From contig NZ_JAZHLI010000016.1 of the NCBI RefSeq assembly GCF_036549475.1, positions 1 through 64,000 on the forward strand: a DNA stretch of 64,000 nt. Reading direction: 5' to 3'. A program made the translations under genes and the position numbers. Positions within the stretch are counted from its first letter, which is position 1. Each line of letters opens with the position of its first letter. The stretch comes from Aurantimonas sp036549475 (GTDB taxonomy: Bacteria; Pseudomonadota; Alphaproteobacteria; Rhizobiales; Rhizobiaceae). This document shows positions 33,872-43,180 of this stretch, one piece after another. Under the pieces are notes generated by a model. That model ran no database searches. It had not been told where the DNA came from and saw only the letters and a program-made list of their open reading frames with translations.

Positions 33872-35061
33872 ATGCTCCATTCCATGTCATTGCTTGCCCA
33901 TCTTCGCCGCTTGCTGCCGCAGCTCGGGCCGGTCAGCCGCGCCGAGCAGCTTCGTGCGAGCGTCGGAGCCCTCGTTGGAATCGCGCTGACGGGACTCGTG
34001 ACCCATCTGGTGCTGGGGGCCGACGCGTCCGTTCCGCTTCTCGTGGCGCCCATGGGAGCCTCGGCCGTGCTGCTCTTTGCGGTCCCGTCCGGCCCGCTCT
34101 CCCAACCCTGGTCGATCCTGGGGGGCAACGTTTCGGCTGCGCTGATCGGGATCACGTGCCGGATGTGGATTTCCGATCCGCTCATCGCCATGTCCGTCGC
34201 CGTCTGCCTGGCTGTCGCGACGATGTTCCTGCTGCGCTGCCTGCATCCGCCGGGCGGCGCGGTGGCCGTCACGACGGTGCTGTCGGGCCCTGCCGTCGAC
34301 GCGCTGGGCTATGGCTTCGCCATCGTCCCCGTCGGGCTCAACTCGCTCCTTCTGCTCCTGGTGGCAATCGCCTTCAACAATCTCACCGGGCATCGCTATC
34401 CCCATCTGCCGACACGCCAGCCCGCGTCGCGTCATGCGACGACGGACAAGCCACCCCGGGACCAATCGGCTTCACCCTGGACGATCTGCGGGCCGTGCTG
34501 CGCGAGCAGAACGAGGTGATCGACGTCGGTGCCGAAGACCTTCTGACCTTGCTCCGCTCCGCCGAGGAAGAAGCGTTCCGGCGTCGCTCCGCCGGCCTCT
34601 TCTGCGGCAACGTCATGTCCCGTCACGTCATCACGGTCTCGCCCCACGAGAGGATCGCGACGGCATGGCAGATCATGCAGGCGCGAGAGCTTCGGGTGCT
34701 GCCGGTGACCGACGGCGCGGGGATCGTCGTCGGCATGCTGCGGCCCGAGGATTTCGTCGGCGCCGTTGGCCGCGGCGTCGGCCGGCCTTCACTGGGTCCG
34801 AAGGGGCGCCTTCGGAACGGTCTGGCAACCGGGCTTTCGATGCGCAGCCCGGTCCGGCAGATCATGGCGGGGGTTCCCTATCGGGCCTCGGTGGACACGC
34901 CCATTGCCGATCTCGTGCCGTTGATGGGCGATGCCGGCCTCCACCACACGCCTGTCACAAATGTCTCCGGCCGCCTCGTCGGTCTCGTGACCCAGACCGA
35001 CCTCGTGAATGCGCTGTTCCGCGGCGTGGGGGAAGTGGGACCAGCGGCGATCGCGGCCTGA
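33872..35061 (+). pseudogene. HPP-family membrane protein with CBS domains, frameshifted
   Basis: The N-terminal half (33872 to about 34463) encodes a four-helix HPP-family membrane domain with LLRCLHPPGGAVAVTTVL. The C-terminal half (about 34463-35061, frame +2 relative to the first) begins with IGFTLDDLRAVL. It contains a CBS pair (NVMSRHVITVSPHERIATAW, then PVRQIMAGVPYRASVDTPIADLV). In intact homologues these are one protein of about 390 aa joined by a linker at exactly this point. Loss of one base within 34460-34466 explains the break. Without it the linker would read KPPRDxIGFTLDDL. It could be a sequencing error. Function is unknown; HPP proteins have been linked to nitrite transport. 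Confidence 0.75.
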
Positions 35062-35118
35062 AGGTAGCCGATCGAATGCGGCGGGGGTTCGCCGACGCTT
35101 GCGCCGGCAGCGGGCAGA

Positions 35119-36902
35119 TCACGTCGCCACCCGGAGCCCGAGATTGCTGGTATCCTCCAGCCCCGCCGCGGAGAGCCCGGCGCAATAGCGGTCGAGAAGC
35201 TCGCGGTTCATGAAGCGGAGCGCGTCGTGGACCGTCGTCATCGTTGTGCCGGGACGCGTCGACATGAAGGTGGCCAACGCCTCGCCGGCCTCCGCGACAC
35301 GCCCATGGGCTCCCAGAAACGCGGCAAGGTCGCGGTGCGGCCACGCCATTCCGGGCTTTTCAGCCAGGGCTCGCCGTGTCCAGCGGGCCGCCTCCTCGGG
35401 CTGGCCGGATGCGAAATGGGCCAGGCCGATGCCGATGAACGAATTGAAGGCGAAGGGGTCCAGCGGCGAGAGCCGCAGCGAGCGTTCGAAACAGGCGAAG
35501 GCGTCGTCGGGCTGGCCGGAATAGACCCGGGCAAAGCCGCGCCGCGTCCATGCCAGGCGTGGTTGACGTCGAGATCCAGCGCCCGGTCGATCAGCGTGTT
35601 CGCCCGTTCGATGTCCGCCTCGATGAGCATCGTGGCCGTGGCCGACGCGGTGAGGGCGAGCGGATCGTCGTCGATCCGTCCCAGCGTGCGCTCCAGGAGG
35701 GTGCGCCCGCGGGCCCGCTGCTCGGCGATGGTGGTGACCCAATTGTAGGCGATGTGCTGGGCATGGGCCCAGGCGCCGATCGCCGCGGCCCGACCATAAT
35801 CCGGCTCGAGCGCCAGCGCCTCGTCGATCAGCACGATGGCGCGCTCGTTCTCCTCGTGGCGATGGGCCCACAGATGCGGCAGCGCCCGCATCACCAGATC
35901 GTAGGCGAGAAGGTTGTCCGGCGGCTTGCGGCGGGCGCGCTCGACCTCCGCCTGGCGGATGGTCGGATGCAGGGCGCCCGAGACGATCTCGGCGATATGG
36001 TCCTGGACGGCAAAGAGATCGTCGATCTTCGCGTCGATCCGCTCGCTCCAGATCTGCAGCGCGGTCTCGCCGTCGACCAGATGCAGCGAGACGCGCATGC
36101 GCGCATTCGAGAACCGGACGCTGCCCTGCAGGATGTAGCGAACCCCGAGCTCGGCGGCGATCTCGCGCGTGCCGAGCGGCGTGTCGCGGTAAGCGGCGGC
36201 AGACTGGCGGGCGATGACGAGGAATTCGCGAACCCGCGACAGGCTGGCCGTGACCTCCTCCACCATCCCGTCGATGAAATTGGCCCGGTCGACATCCCCG
36301 CTGAGATTTTCGAACGGCATGACCGCCACCGAGGGCTGGGTCCTGGGGTCGGGCACCGCGATGGTACGCCCCCGGCTGGCGCTGACGACCTTCGGCGTCC
36401 AGATCCAGATGCGCTCCTGCTCGGAAAACCCCTTCACCCTGCAGGGGCCGATATCGGTGAAATACAGATTGGTCTTGCCGCGCAGATACTCGAATACGCC
36501 GCGCGAGATCGCCACGCCGCCCGCCGGAGCGAGTTCCTGGACGCGCGTGGCCAGGATGATGCCCTCGCCGAAACGGTCGGTCTCGGTGACCACGACATCG
36601 CCGATGACGACCCCGATCCGCACCGAGAGCGGCTGTTCGTCGTCCGGGTGGTCTGCCAGAAGGGACCGCTGGAACCGTGCGGCCCATTTCACCGCGTTGA
36701 CGGCGCTGGCGAATTCCATCAGCAGCCCGTCGCCGTTGGTCTTGAATACCTCGCCGCCGAAATCGCCGATCGTGGGCAGGACAAGGGTGCGATAGGCGCG
36801 CGCCACCGCCCCGAGGGCCGCCGCCTCGTCAGCCTCGACGAGACTCGAATAGCCTTCGACATCCAGGGACAGGATGGCTGCGAGACGGCGAAGCGGCGCC
36901 AT
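35119..36902 (-). pseudogene. Class III adenylate cyclase with TPR region, frameshifted
   Basis: From ATG 36902 the product has a class III cyclase domain (about 1-180: ILSLDVEGYSSLVEADE, KTNGDGLLMEF, RFGEGIILATRV). A TolB-like region with VAVMPFENLSGD follows, then TPR-like helices. The frame fails near 35553. The next frame continues with the expected TPR sequence (TRRGFARVYSGQPDDAFACFERSL) to TGA 35119. One missing G in a GGG run (TGGCATGG instead of TGGGCATGG) accounts for it. In the cyclase domain the metal-binding Asp pair is present, but the position of the transition-state Asn (usually V-N-x-A-x-R) is I-L-A-T-R. Activity would be doubtful even if the frame were intact. Confidence 0.75.
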
Positions 36903-37037
36903 CGGTCACGCGTACCCCATTGATGAGGACCTGTAACAGACTATCAAACTTCCCCAGCGCTAGCCAAGGGAGACTGTTCTGCTACGGCGTGCCTATCGCC
37001 GCTCCTTACCAAATGTCGTCGGCCAACTGCTCCGCCG

Positions 37038-37544
37038 CTACTGCGCGGCTGCGGCGGTCGCCGGACGTGCCGGCAGGACCGGCGCATCCTCGGCCGGGGG
37101 GTTCGCTTCGAGATCCGCGATCAGCTGCTTCATCTCGTCGATCTCGCGCACCTGCGCGGCGATGATCTCGTCGGCAAGCTCGCGCACGCGGGGATCGCTG
37201 ATCTCGGCCCGCCTGCTGGTCAGGATCGCGATCGAGTGGTGCGGGATCATCGCCTTCATGTAGGCGACGTCGCCGACCGTCTCCTGGCTGCGCACGAGAA
37301 ACAGCGAAGCCGCGAAGATAATCGCAGCACCGACCAGAATGCCGATGTTGGCGGCTCTGTTCTTGTACATGGACCACATGAAGCCGAGCATGACGATGGC
37401 CATCACGGCGCCCATGTAGACCGCCATCCAGGTCCGCGTCTGGCTGTAGAAGACGTGATCCAGGGCGTAGGTGTTGAGATACATCAGACCGAACATGACG
37501 ACGGTTGAGGTGGCGATCATCGCGCCGAAGCGGGTGTAATTCAT
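37038..37544 (-). CDS. DUF305-family membrane protein
   Basis: 168 aa with three N-terminal helices (MIATSTVVMFGLMYLNTY, AVYMGAVMAIVMLGF, ANIGILVGAAIIFAASLFLV). A soluble C-terminal domain follows with the DUF305 motif MKAMIPHHSIAILTS at about 92-106. DUF305 proteins often accompany copper resistance loci; the Met/His motif suggests metal contact, but no copper genes are next to it. ATG 37544. Confidence 0.88.
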   Translation of the reverse strand: MNYTRFGAMIATSTVVMFGLMYLNTYALDHVFYSQTRTWMAVYMGAVMAIVMLGFMWSMYKNRAANIGILVGAAIIFAASLFLVRSQETVGDVAYMKAMIPHHSIAILTSRRAEISDPRVRELADEIIAAQVREIDEMKQLIADLEANPPAEDAPVLPARPATAAAAQ

Positions 37545-37774
37545 GATGTGCCTTCCTTTTCCGGTTGTAGGGCGAACGCACCGGGCGCCGCATGGATGCG
37601 TCCGGGGGCCAGACGCTCCGTGCTTCGGCGGACGGCGTGCGCAGAATCTTTCTCGAAAACCGCTGGCAGATCTCGGCCACGCCAGGTGCCTGACGCCGGT
37701 CAGCAGACAAGCCGTTGAACGGCGGTACGGACCGCGTCAAACCTGGATGAATGCGGCCTGGCGCGCCGCTCCGG

Positions 37775-38140
37775 TCACTTTTCCTGGCTTGCCGGCTGGC
37801 CCTTCTGCCAGGGCCATCGCCCCTCGATCTCCACCTCCAGGGCGAAGCTGAGGAAGGTCCGGACCAGAACGATGCCCGCGAGGACGGCGAGACTGTCCAG
37901 CGTCGGCTCGATGGCGACGGTATTGATGATGTCCGCCGCGACCAGGAATTCGAGCCCGAGGAGAATGGAACGCCCGAGGCTCGAGCGGAACGTGTGGAAC
38001 GCGTCGGACCTGTCACCGCCGAATCGTTGCCTCAGGAAGGTGATGGTGGCGCCGATCGTCCCGATGACGATCACGAGGATGCCTGCAACCTCAATGCCGC
38101 GAGTCGTCCAGTGCAGCGCCTGGCTCAGAGCCTCGTCCAT
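37775..38140 (-). CDS. DUF1622-family membrane protein
   Basis: 121 aa with three helices. IEVAGILVIVIGTIGATITFL near 15-38, followed by the basic FRSSLGRSILLGLEFLVAADII segment, is characteristic of DUF1622. The function is unknown. The 230 bases to the DUF305 gene hold nothing recognised. Confidence 0.85.
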   Translation of the reverse strand: MDEALSQALHWTTRGIEVAGILVIVIGTIGATITFLRQRFGGDRSDAFHTFRSSLGRSILLGLEFLVAADIINTVAIEPTLDSLAVLAGIVLVRTFLSFALEVEIEGRWPWQKGQPASQEK

Positions 38141-38361
38141 TCAGAACTCCCTGTGGTGATGCAGCCGGTTTCGGCCGCGCAAGGGTCATGCAGATCTGCA
38201 CGTGATGAGAAGGCTAGCGCCGCTTTCCTCGACGTCGACGCGTGGCGAATGTCGAGCGAACCCGCGTGTCCCACTCCGCAGATGGCGGGACAAGGCTCAG
38301 CAAGCCGGCCGAAGGGACCTCGCAGCCGCCCCAGCCGAGATAGCCGCACCTTGCGGCGAAC

Positions 38362-38385
38362 CCCGCCGGCCTGATGGCCGGCGGG
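38362..38385 (-). terminator. Hairpin after the chemoreceptor gene
   Basis: Perfect 10-bp stem CCCGCCGGCC/GGCCGGCGGG, loop TGAT, 33 bases beyond the chemoreceptor stop on the minus strand. The arms extend by a further imperfect AACC/GGTT pairing. Confidence 0.55.
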
Positions 38386-38417
38386 TTCGTGAGCCGCGAA
38401 AGACCGGCATACCGTCG

Positions 38418-39833
38418 TCAGAACTCTTCCCAGCTGTCTTCCCAGGCCTTGGGAGCGCGCGCGGCGCCCCCGGAGCCGGTGGTGCGAAGCTGGGGGACCG
38501 GCGCGGCCACACGACGCGCCGGCTGCGCGCTCCGGCCGGTATCGCGGCCATCAATCCGGAACCTGGCCATCGCGTGGGCCAGTTCGTCGGTCTCGTTCGA
38601 AAGCGTCTGGCTGGCAGCCGTGGCTTCCTCGACCATCGCGGCGTTCTGCTGGGTGACCTTGTCCATCTGGTCGGCCGCGCCGGAGACCTCCCGCAGGCTC
38701 GTCGCCTGTTCCCGGGCCGATGCGGCGATGGTCGAGATGACCTCGGCCATGGCGCTGACCTCGGTGACGATCTCCTCCAGCGACTTGCCGGACGCGGTCA
38801 CCAGTTCCACGCCGGTGCCGACCTGCTCGCGCGAGGTGGCGATCAGGGTCTTGATCTCCTTGGCCGCTTCCGCGGAACGCTGGGCGAGACCGCGCACTTC
38901 CTGCGCCACCACCGCAAAGCCCTTGCCCGCCTCGCCGGCCCGTGCCGCCTCGACGCCGGCGTTGAGTGCCAGGAGGTTGGTCTGGAAGGCGATTTCGTCG
39001 ATCACCGAGATGATCGAGTTGATCTTCTCGGACGACTGCTCGATCTGGCCCATGGCGGTGACCGCCTTGCCGACGATCTCGCCGCCCTTCCGGGCCTTTT
39101 CGCGGGCCCCCGAGGCGACGAGCTGCGCCTTGCCGGCGCCCTCGGCGGTCTCGTTGACGGCCTGGGTCACCTCGCCCAGCGCCGCGACGGTCTGCTCCAG
39201 GCTCGCCGCCTGCTGCTCGGTGCGGTGGGCCAGGTCGTTGGACGCCGTGTTGATCTCGCCGAGACCTGTGCGGATCGAGCCGATGGAGGTCGCCACCTCG
39301 CCGATCGCCGTCTCCAGCTGCCCGACGGCGCTGTTGTAGTCGTCCGCCATGGCCCCGAAATCACCGGGAAGCCGGCTGTCGACCCGGCTCCGCAGGTCGC
39401 CGTCCTGCAGGCGCTTGAACGCTTCCGCGAACGCCTTCAAGGCGGCCTTCTGCTGCGTTTCGACCTCGGCCTTGGCCTGTTCGACGGCCTTCCGCTCAGC
39501 TTCCAGCGTCTCCAGATAGACCGATATGGCGTAATCCATGTCCAGAAGGGCGGCCTTCGTGACCACCGCGATCTCCCGGGACAGGCGCTCGGATCCCTTG
39601 CGTGAGAACCGTGACGGCCACCGCTTCTCGACGATCTGGCCGATCAGACTCTCCAGGATCAGCGCATAGCCACCGATGTACCAGCGCGGCTCCAGGCCGA
39701 GGCGGGCATGGACTTTTCCGACGGTGGAGACGGCCTGGACATAGGTTTCGTCGAACTTGCCCTGGGCGATGGTGTCCCAGTGACGCTCCTGACGCTGCTT
39801 GGCCGAGGCGATCTGGAAACCGTCGACTATCGT
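38418..39833 (-). pseudogene. Globin-coupled methyl-accepting chemotaxis protein, 5'-truncated
   Basis: The C-terminal 380 codons form a cytoplasmic chemoreceptor: a linker, then the MCP signalling domain with EIAFQTNLLALNAGVEAARAG at its tip and the end pentapeptide-like DSWEEF. Upstream in the same frame is the second half of a protoglobin sensor domain (RHWDTIAQGKFDETYVQAV, VHARLGLEPRWYIGGYALIL), as in HemAT/GcHK oxygen sensors. The first half of the globin is missing. The frame closes at TGA 39834-39836, with unrelated sequence before it, and contains no ATG, GTG or TTG before GTG 39566. Translation from GTG 39566 would yield a receptor without its haem domain. Confidence 0.75.
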
Positions 39834-39983
39834 TCAGGCGAGAAGGAAAAAGGACGGGCACCTGACGCTTTGCGAGACGACAAATTCGTTCACTTCTATG
39901 ATCTTCTGCGATCGATTGGCTGCCCGGCTCCTTCGTTGGGTATTGCGGTCAGTCCAGCGGCCGGATGTTAGGGAAGCGTAAAC

Positions 39984-40001
39984 CACGACGCCGTCGTCGT
40001 G
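39984..40001. terminator. Short hairpin between the truncated chemoreceptor and mscS
   Basis: CACGACG/CGTCGTG 7-bp stem, loop CCGT. It stands alone in 370 bases with no gene (39834-40202), where nothing else is recognised. Confidence 0.35.
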
Positions 40002-40202
40002 TTACAGTTTCAAGAGGCGATCACAGCGACCGCGTCGCAGTTCATGGCGGATGCGATCCCGGGTCCCGCGCTGCGCACGATGCGCGTCGCGGCTTGATTG
40101 CTCAGGAGAATTCCCGTTGATGGAACCCTTCCCAGGCAGGGTGTTCCGGCAAGGACCAGGGGCCCAATGGTGACGTCAATAATCGGCTGGAGCGGAGCGA
40201 CG

Positions 40203-41591
40203 ATGTCCCGGCGCGGATGGGCGGCCCTGGTTGCCCTCTTTCTCCTCTTGTCCACGCCCGCGATGTCCCAGGTCGCCGACGAGCCCGAAATGGCCGCACC
40301 CGAGACGGCGGTGGCGGTCGAGCCGGTGGTGGGCGACGAGGCGATCCGCAGGCGGATCGACCGGATCCTCGAGGCGACCGGCTGGTATCGCGGCGTGGAG
40401 GTCGCGGTCGACGAGGGTGTCGTGTTCCTCGACGGGATCGCCGGCTCGCAGGAGGAGCGGACTTGGGCGCGCGATCTGTCGGCCCGGACCGAGGGCGTGG
40501 TCGCCGTCGTCAACCGGATCGAGGTGCGCGAGGCCGTCAGTTGGGACCTCACGCCCGCCCTCTCGGAGGCCGAGGGCCTCGCCCGCAGGATCGCCGTCGC
40601 CCTGCCGCTGATCGCTCTCGCATTGCTGATCCTGCCGGTCGCCTGGTGGCTGTCGAGCGCGATCGCCTCGCTGATGCGCCGGGTGCTCGCGCCCCGTCTC
40701 GAGCATGACTTCCTGCGCGACGTCATCGCACGGGCCATCGCGATTCCCGTTCTCCTGGTGGGTGTCTATCTGGTGCTGCAGGTCGCCGGGCTGACCGGCC
40801 TCGCGGTCTCGCTCCTCGGTGGCGCTGGCGTGATCGGCATCGTCCTGGGGTTCGCGTTCCGCGACATTGCCGAGAACTTCCTCGCAAGCCTCATCCTCAG
40901 CGTCCGCAGGCCGTTCCGGCAGGGCGACCTGATCGGCGTGACCGGCTACGAAGGCGTGGTGCAGACGATGAACACCCGCTCGACCATTCTGCTGACGATC
41001 GACGGCAACCACGTCCAGATCCCCAACGCCACGGTGTTCAAGAACACCATCGTGAACTACACCGCCGCCGCCGCGCGTCGGGTGACCGCGGAGGTCGGCA
41101 TCGGCTACGACGCCTCGATCGGCGAGGCGCAGAACCTCATCGCGGGTGTCCTGCGCCGCCACGACGCCATCCTGGACGAGCCGCCGCCGATGGTCCTGGT
41201 CGACGCGCTGGGAGCGTCAACCGTGAACCTGAAGGCGCATTTCTGGATCGACGGGCGCACCGTGTCACCGCACAAGGTGCGGTCCTCGGCGCTGCGGCTC
41301 ATCAAGCGGGTGCTCGTCGAAAACGGCATCTCGATGCCGGACGAGGCGCGCGAGATCATCTTCCCGCAGGGTGTGCCGCTCGTGCATCCGGACCAGGTGC
41401 AGCCGGATTCGGACACCGGACAGGCCGCGACCACCGCATCGGACGTGCCTGCCGCGACGGCGGCGGAGCCGGATGCCGAGGCAACATCTGCCGAAGGCGG
41501 CCTCGGCAACGAGATCGCGGAACTGCCGCGAGACGTCTCCGACGCGGACATTCCGGAAGCGGCGGCCGGAAACCTGTTGTCGGCCAGGTAG
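40203..41591 (+). CDS. MscS-family channel with periplasmic BON domain
   Basis: 462 aa. The signal peptide is about 1-22 (AALVALFLLLSTPAMSQ). A BON-like domain follows at 45-105 (IRRRIDRILEATGWYRGVEV, FLDGIAGSQEE). Three helices then lead to the MscS pore (LLGGAGVIGIVLGFAFRDIAENF) and beta domain (PFRQGDLIGVTGYEGVVQTMNTRSTIL). An acidic, Ala-rich tail fills the last 60 residues. ATG 40203 follows GGAGCGGAG. The BON domain probably contacts envelope lipids. It differs from the large MscS at 18686 in size and domains. Confidence 0.9.
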   Translation: MSRRGWAALVALFLLLSTPAMSQVADEPEMAAPETAVAVEPVVGDEAIRRRIDRILEATGWYRGVEVAVDEGVVFLDGIAGSQEERTWARDLSARTEGVVAVVNRIEVREAVSWDLTPALSEAEGLARRIAVALPLIALALLILPVAWWLSSAIASLMRRVLAPRLEHDFLRDVIARAIAIPVLLVGVYLVLQVAGLTGLAVSLLGGAGVIGIVLGFAFRDIAENFLASLILSVRRPFRQGDLIGVTGYEGVVQTMNTRSTILLTIDGNHVQIPNATVFKNTIVNYTAAAARRVTAEVGIGYDASIGEAQNLIAGVLRRHDAILDEPPPMVLVDALGASTVNLKAHFWIDGRTVSPHKVRSSALRLIKRVLVENGISMPDEAREIIFPQGVPLVHPDQVQPDSDTGQAATTASDVPAATAAEPDAEATSAEGGLGNEIAELPRDVSDADIPEAAAGNLLSAR

Positions 41592-41662
41592 CGGCGACGC
41601 CGGTCATGTCAGATCGGCACCGGCCGGGTGCCATATCGCCGAGCGGTTTCCTCAAGGGCCGA

Positions 41663-42745
41663 TCACAAGGGCAGGATGAACTGTCTTGGCTCTTCGCTGC
41701 CGGTCTCCGGGCCGGCGAGCGAGGACAGCGAGACGCCGAGGAGGCGCACGCCCTTGTCGAATGGCAACGCCGAGCCGAGGAGGGCGATGGCGACGCGTTC
41801 GAGCTCGCCGCGCGAGGTGACGGGCTGGAGCGACGACCGGCTGCGGGTGATCTGCCGGAAATCGGCAAACTTGACCTTCAGCGTGACCGTGCGGCCCCGG
41901 ATGCCGCTGGTCTCACAATAGCGCCAGACCTTGTCAAGGATCGGCTGGAGCGCGGCGCGCATCTCCTCGAACACGAAGAGATCGGCGCCGAAGGTGTTCT
42001 CCGCGCCCACCGATTTGCGGATGCGGTTGGCGCGCACGGGGCGCTCGTCGACGCCGCGCGAGATGAAATAGTAATAGGGCCCGGCCTTGCCGAACTGCTC
42101 CTGCAGGAAGGGCAGGGATCGCTCTCGAAGGTCGCGCCCGGTGTGGATGCCGAACCGCTGCATCTTGGCCGCGGTCGCAGGGCCGACGCCATGGAAACGG
42201 CCGACCGGAAGATCCTCCACGAAGCGCGGGCCCATGGCCGGGGTGACCACGAAGAGGCCATCGGGTTTGCGGTGGTCGGAGGCGAGCTTGGCAAGGAACT
42301 TGTTGTAGGACACGCCGGCCGAAGCGGTCAGTCCGGTCACCTCCCGGATGCGCTGGCGGATCCGTTCCGCGATCAGCGTCGCGGAGGGAATGTCTAGGCG
42401 GTTCTCGGTGACGTCGAGATAGGCCTCGTCCAGCGACAAGGGCTCGATGATCGGCGTGTGCTCGGCGAAGATCGCCCGGATCTCGGCTGATATCGCCTTG
42501 TAGACCTCGAAGCGCGGCTTGACGAAGACGAGGTCGGGGCAGCGACGCCGCGCGGTGACCGAGGGCATGGCCGAGCGGACGCCGAAGACCCGGGCCTCGT
42601 AGCTGGCCGCGGCGACGACGCCGCGCTCGCGCGAGCCGCCGACGGCCACGGGCCTGCCGCGCAGCGACGGGTCGTCGCGCTGCTCCACCGAGGCGTAGAA
42701 GGCATCCATGTCGATATGGATGATCTTGCGCTGGCGCGCGGGCAT
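41663..42745 (-). CDS. dinB: DNA polymerase IV
   Basis: 360 aa Y-family translesion polymerase. Catalytic motifs are intact: IIHIDMDAFYASVEQRD at 7-24 (first Asp and steric-gate region), SLDEAYLDVT near 105 with the Asp-Glu pair, then GVSYNKFLAKLASDHRKP and the HhH-like FHGVGPATAAKM. The little-finger domain ends RQFILPL, with LLGVSLSSL shortly before, in place of a clear beta-clamp motif. ATG 42745 starts at the conserved N-terminus; ATG 42868 would add 41 unconserved residues. Confidence 0.92.
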   Translation of the reverse strand: MPARQRKIIHIDMDAFYASVEQRDDPSLRGRPVAVGGSRERGVVAAASYEARVFGVRSAMPSVTARRRCPDLVFVKPRFEVYKAISAEIRAIFAEHTPIIEPLSLDEAYLDVTENRLDIPSATLIAERIRQRIREVTGLTASAGVSYNKFLAKLASDHRKPDGLFVVTPAMGPRFVEDLPVGRFHGVGPATAAKMQRFGIHTGRDLRERSLPFLQEQFGKAGPYYYFISRGVDERPVRANRIRKSVGAENTFGADLFVFEEMRAALQPILDKVWRYCETSGIRGRTVTLKVKFADFRQITRSRSSLQPVTSRGELERVAIALLGSALPFDKGVRLLGVSLSSLAGPETGSEEPRQFILPL

Positions 42746-43123
42746 GTGCTGCTGAGCCTCGACCGCGTGACCGTCGGGAGGCTGCAGGGTGCCTTTCCCT
42801 GGCGCGGCCGCGGCCTGCTGGCTCACTTCGTCCATCCGATCGCCGTCGCCGCCATGTTCCATGCGCACCAGCCGGGGTCCTGGTATCCAGCCCGCGGGGC
42901 GGACGCGTGACGCCGTCTGGCGGCGTTCTCTTCAGGGCGCTGCCGATGCGAGAGGCTCGCGCCACGGTCTTCGACGCTTGTTCTAATCCGCGGTCGCCTG
43001 TTCCACCAGACGTCCCGGTGGAATCGTCGGGTATCGCCGGTCTTCGCGAAGGGGGAAGCACGACCTGCCCAATCAATCCGACGCGGGCGCGGCTCCTGAC
43101 CTGGTGTGCCCGACCATATAACT

Positions 43124-43138
43124 TGACTCCCATATTCA
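43124..43138 (+). promoter_or_regulatory. IRO (RirA-type) box in the TonB-receptor promoter
   Basis: TGA-CTCCCATAT-TCA, an exact TGA-N9-TCA. It overlaps a TTGACT -35 (43123-43128) with CATAAT at 43144-43149 as a possible -10, 43 bases before the receptor ATG. Two further copies in the window occupy the same position on TTGACT. Known function of the motif: RirA represses under iron sufficiency. Confidence 0.6.
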
Positions 43139-43180
43139 TATTACATAATCCCGCTCTCGAATCTGGAGCAAGGGGTTGTG

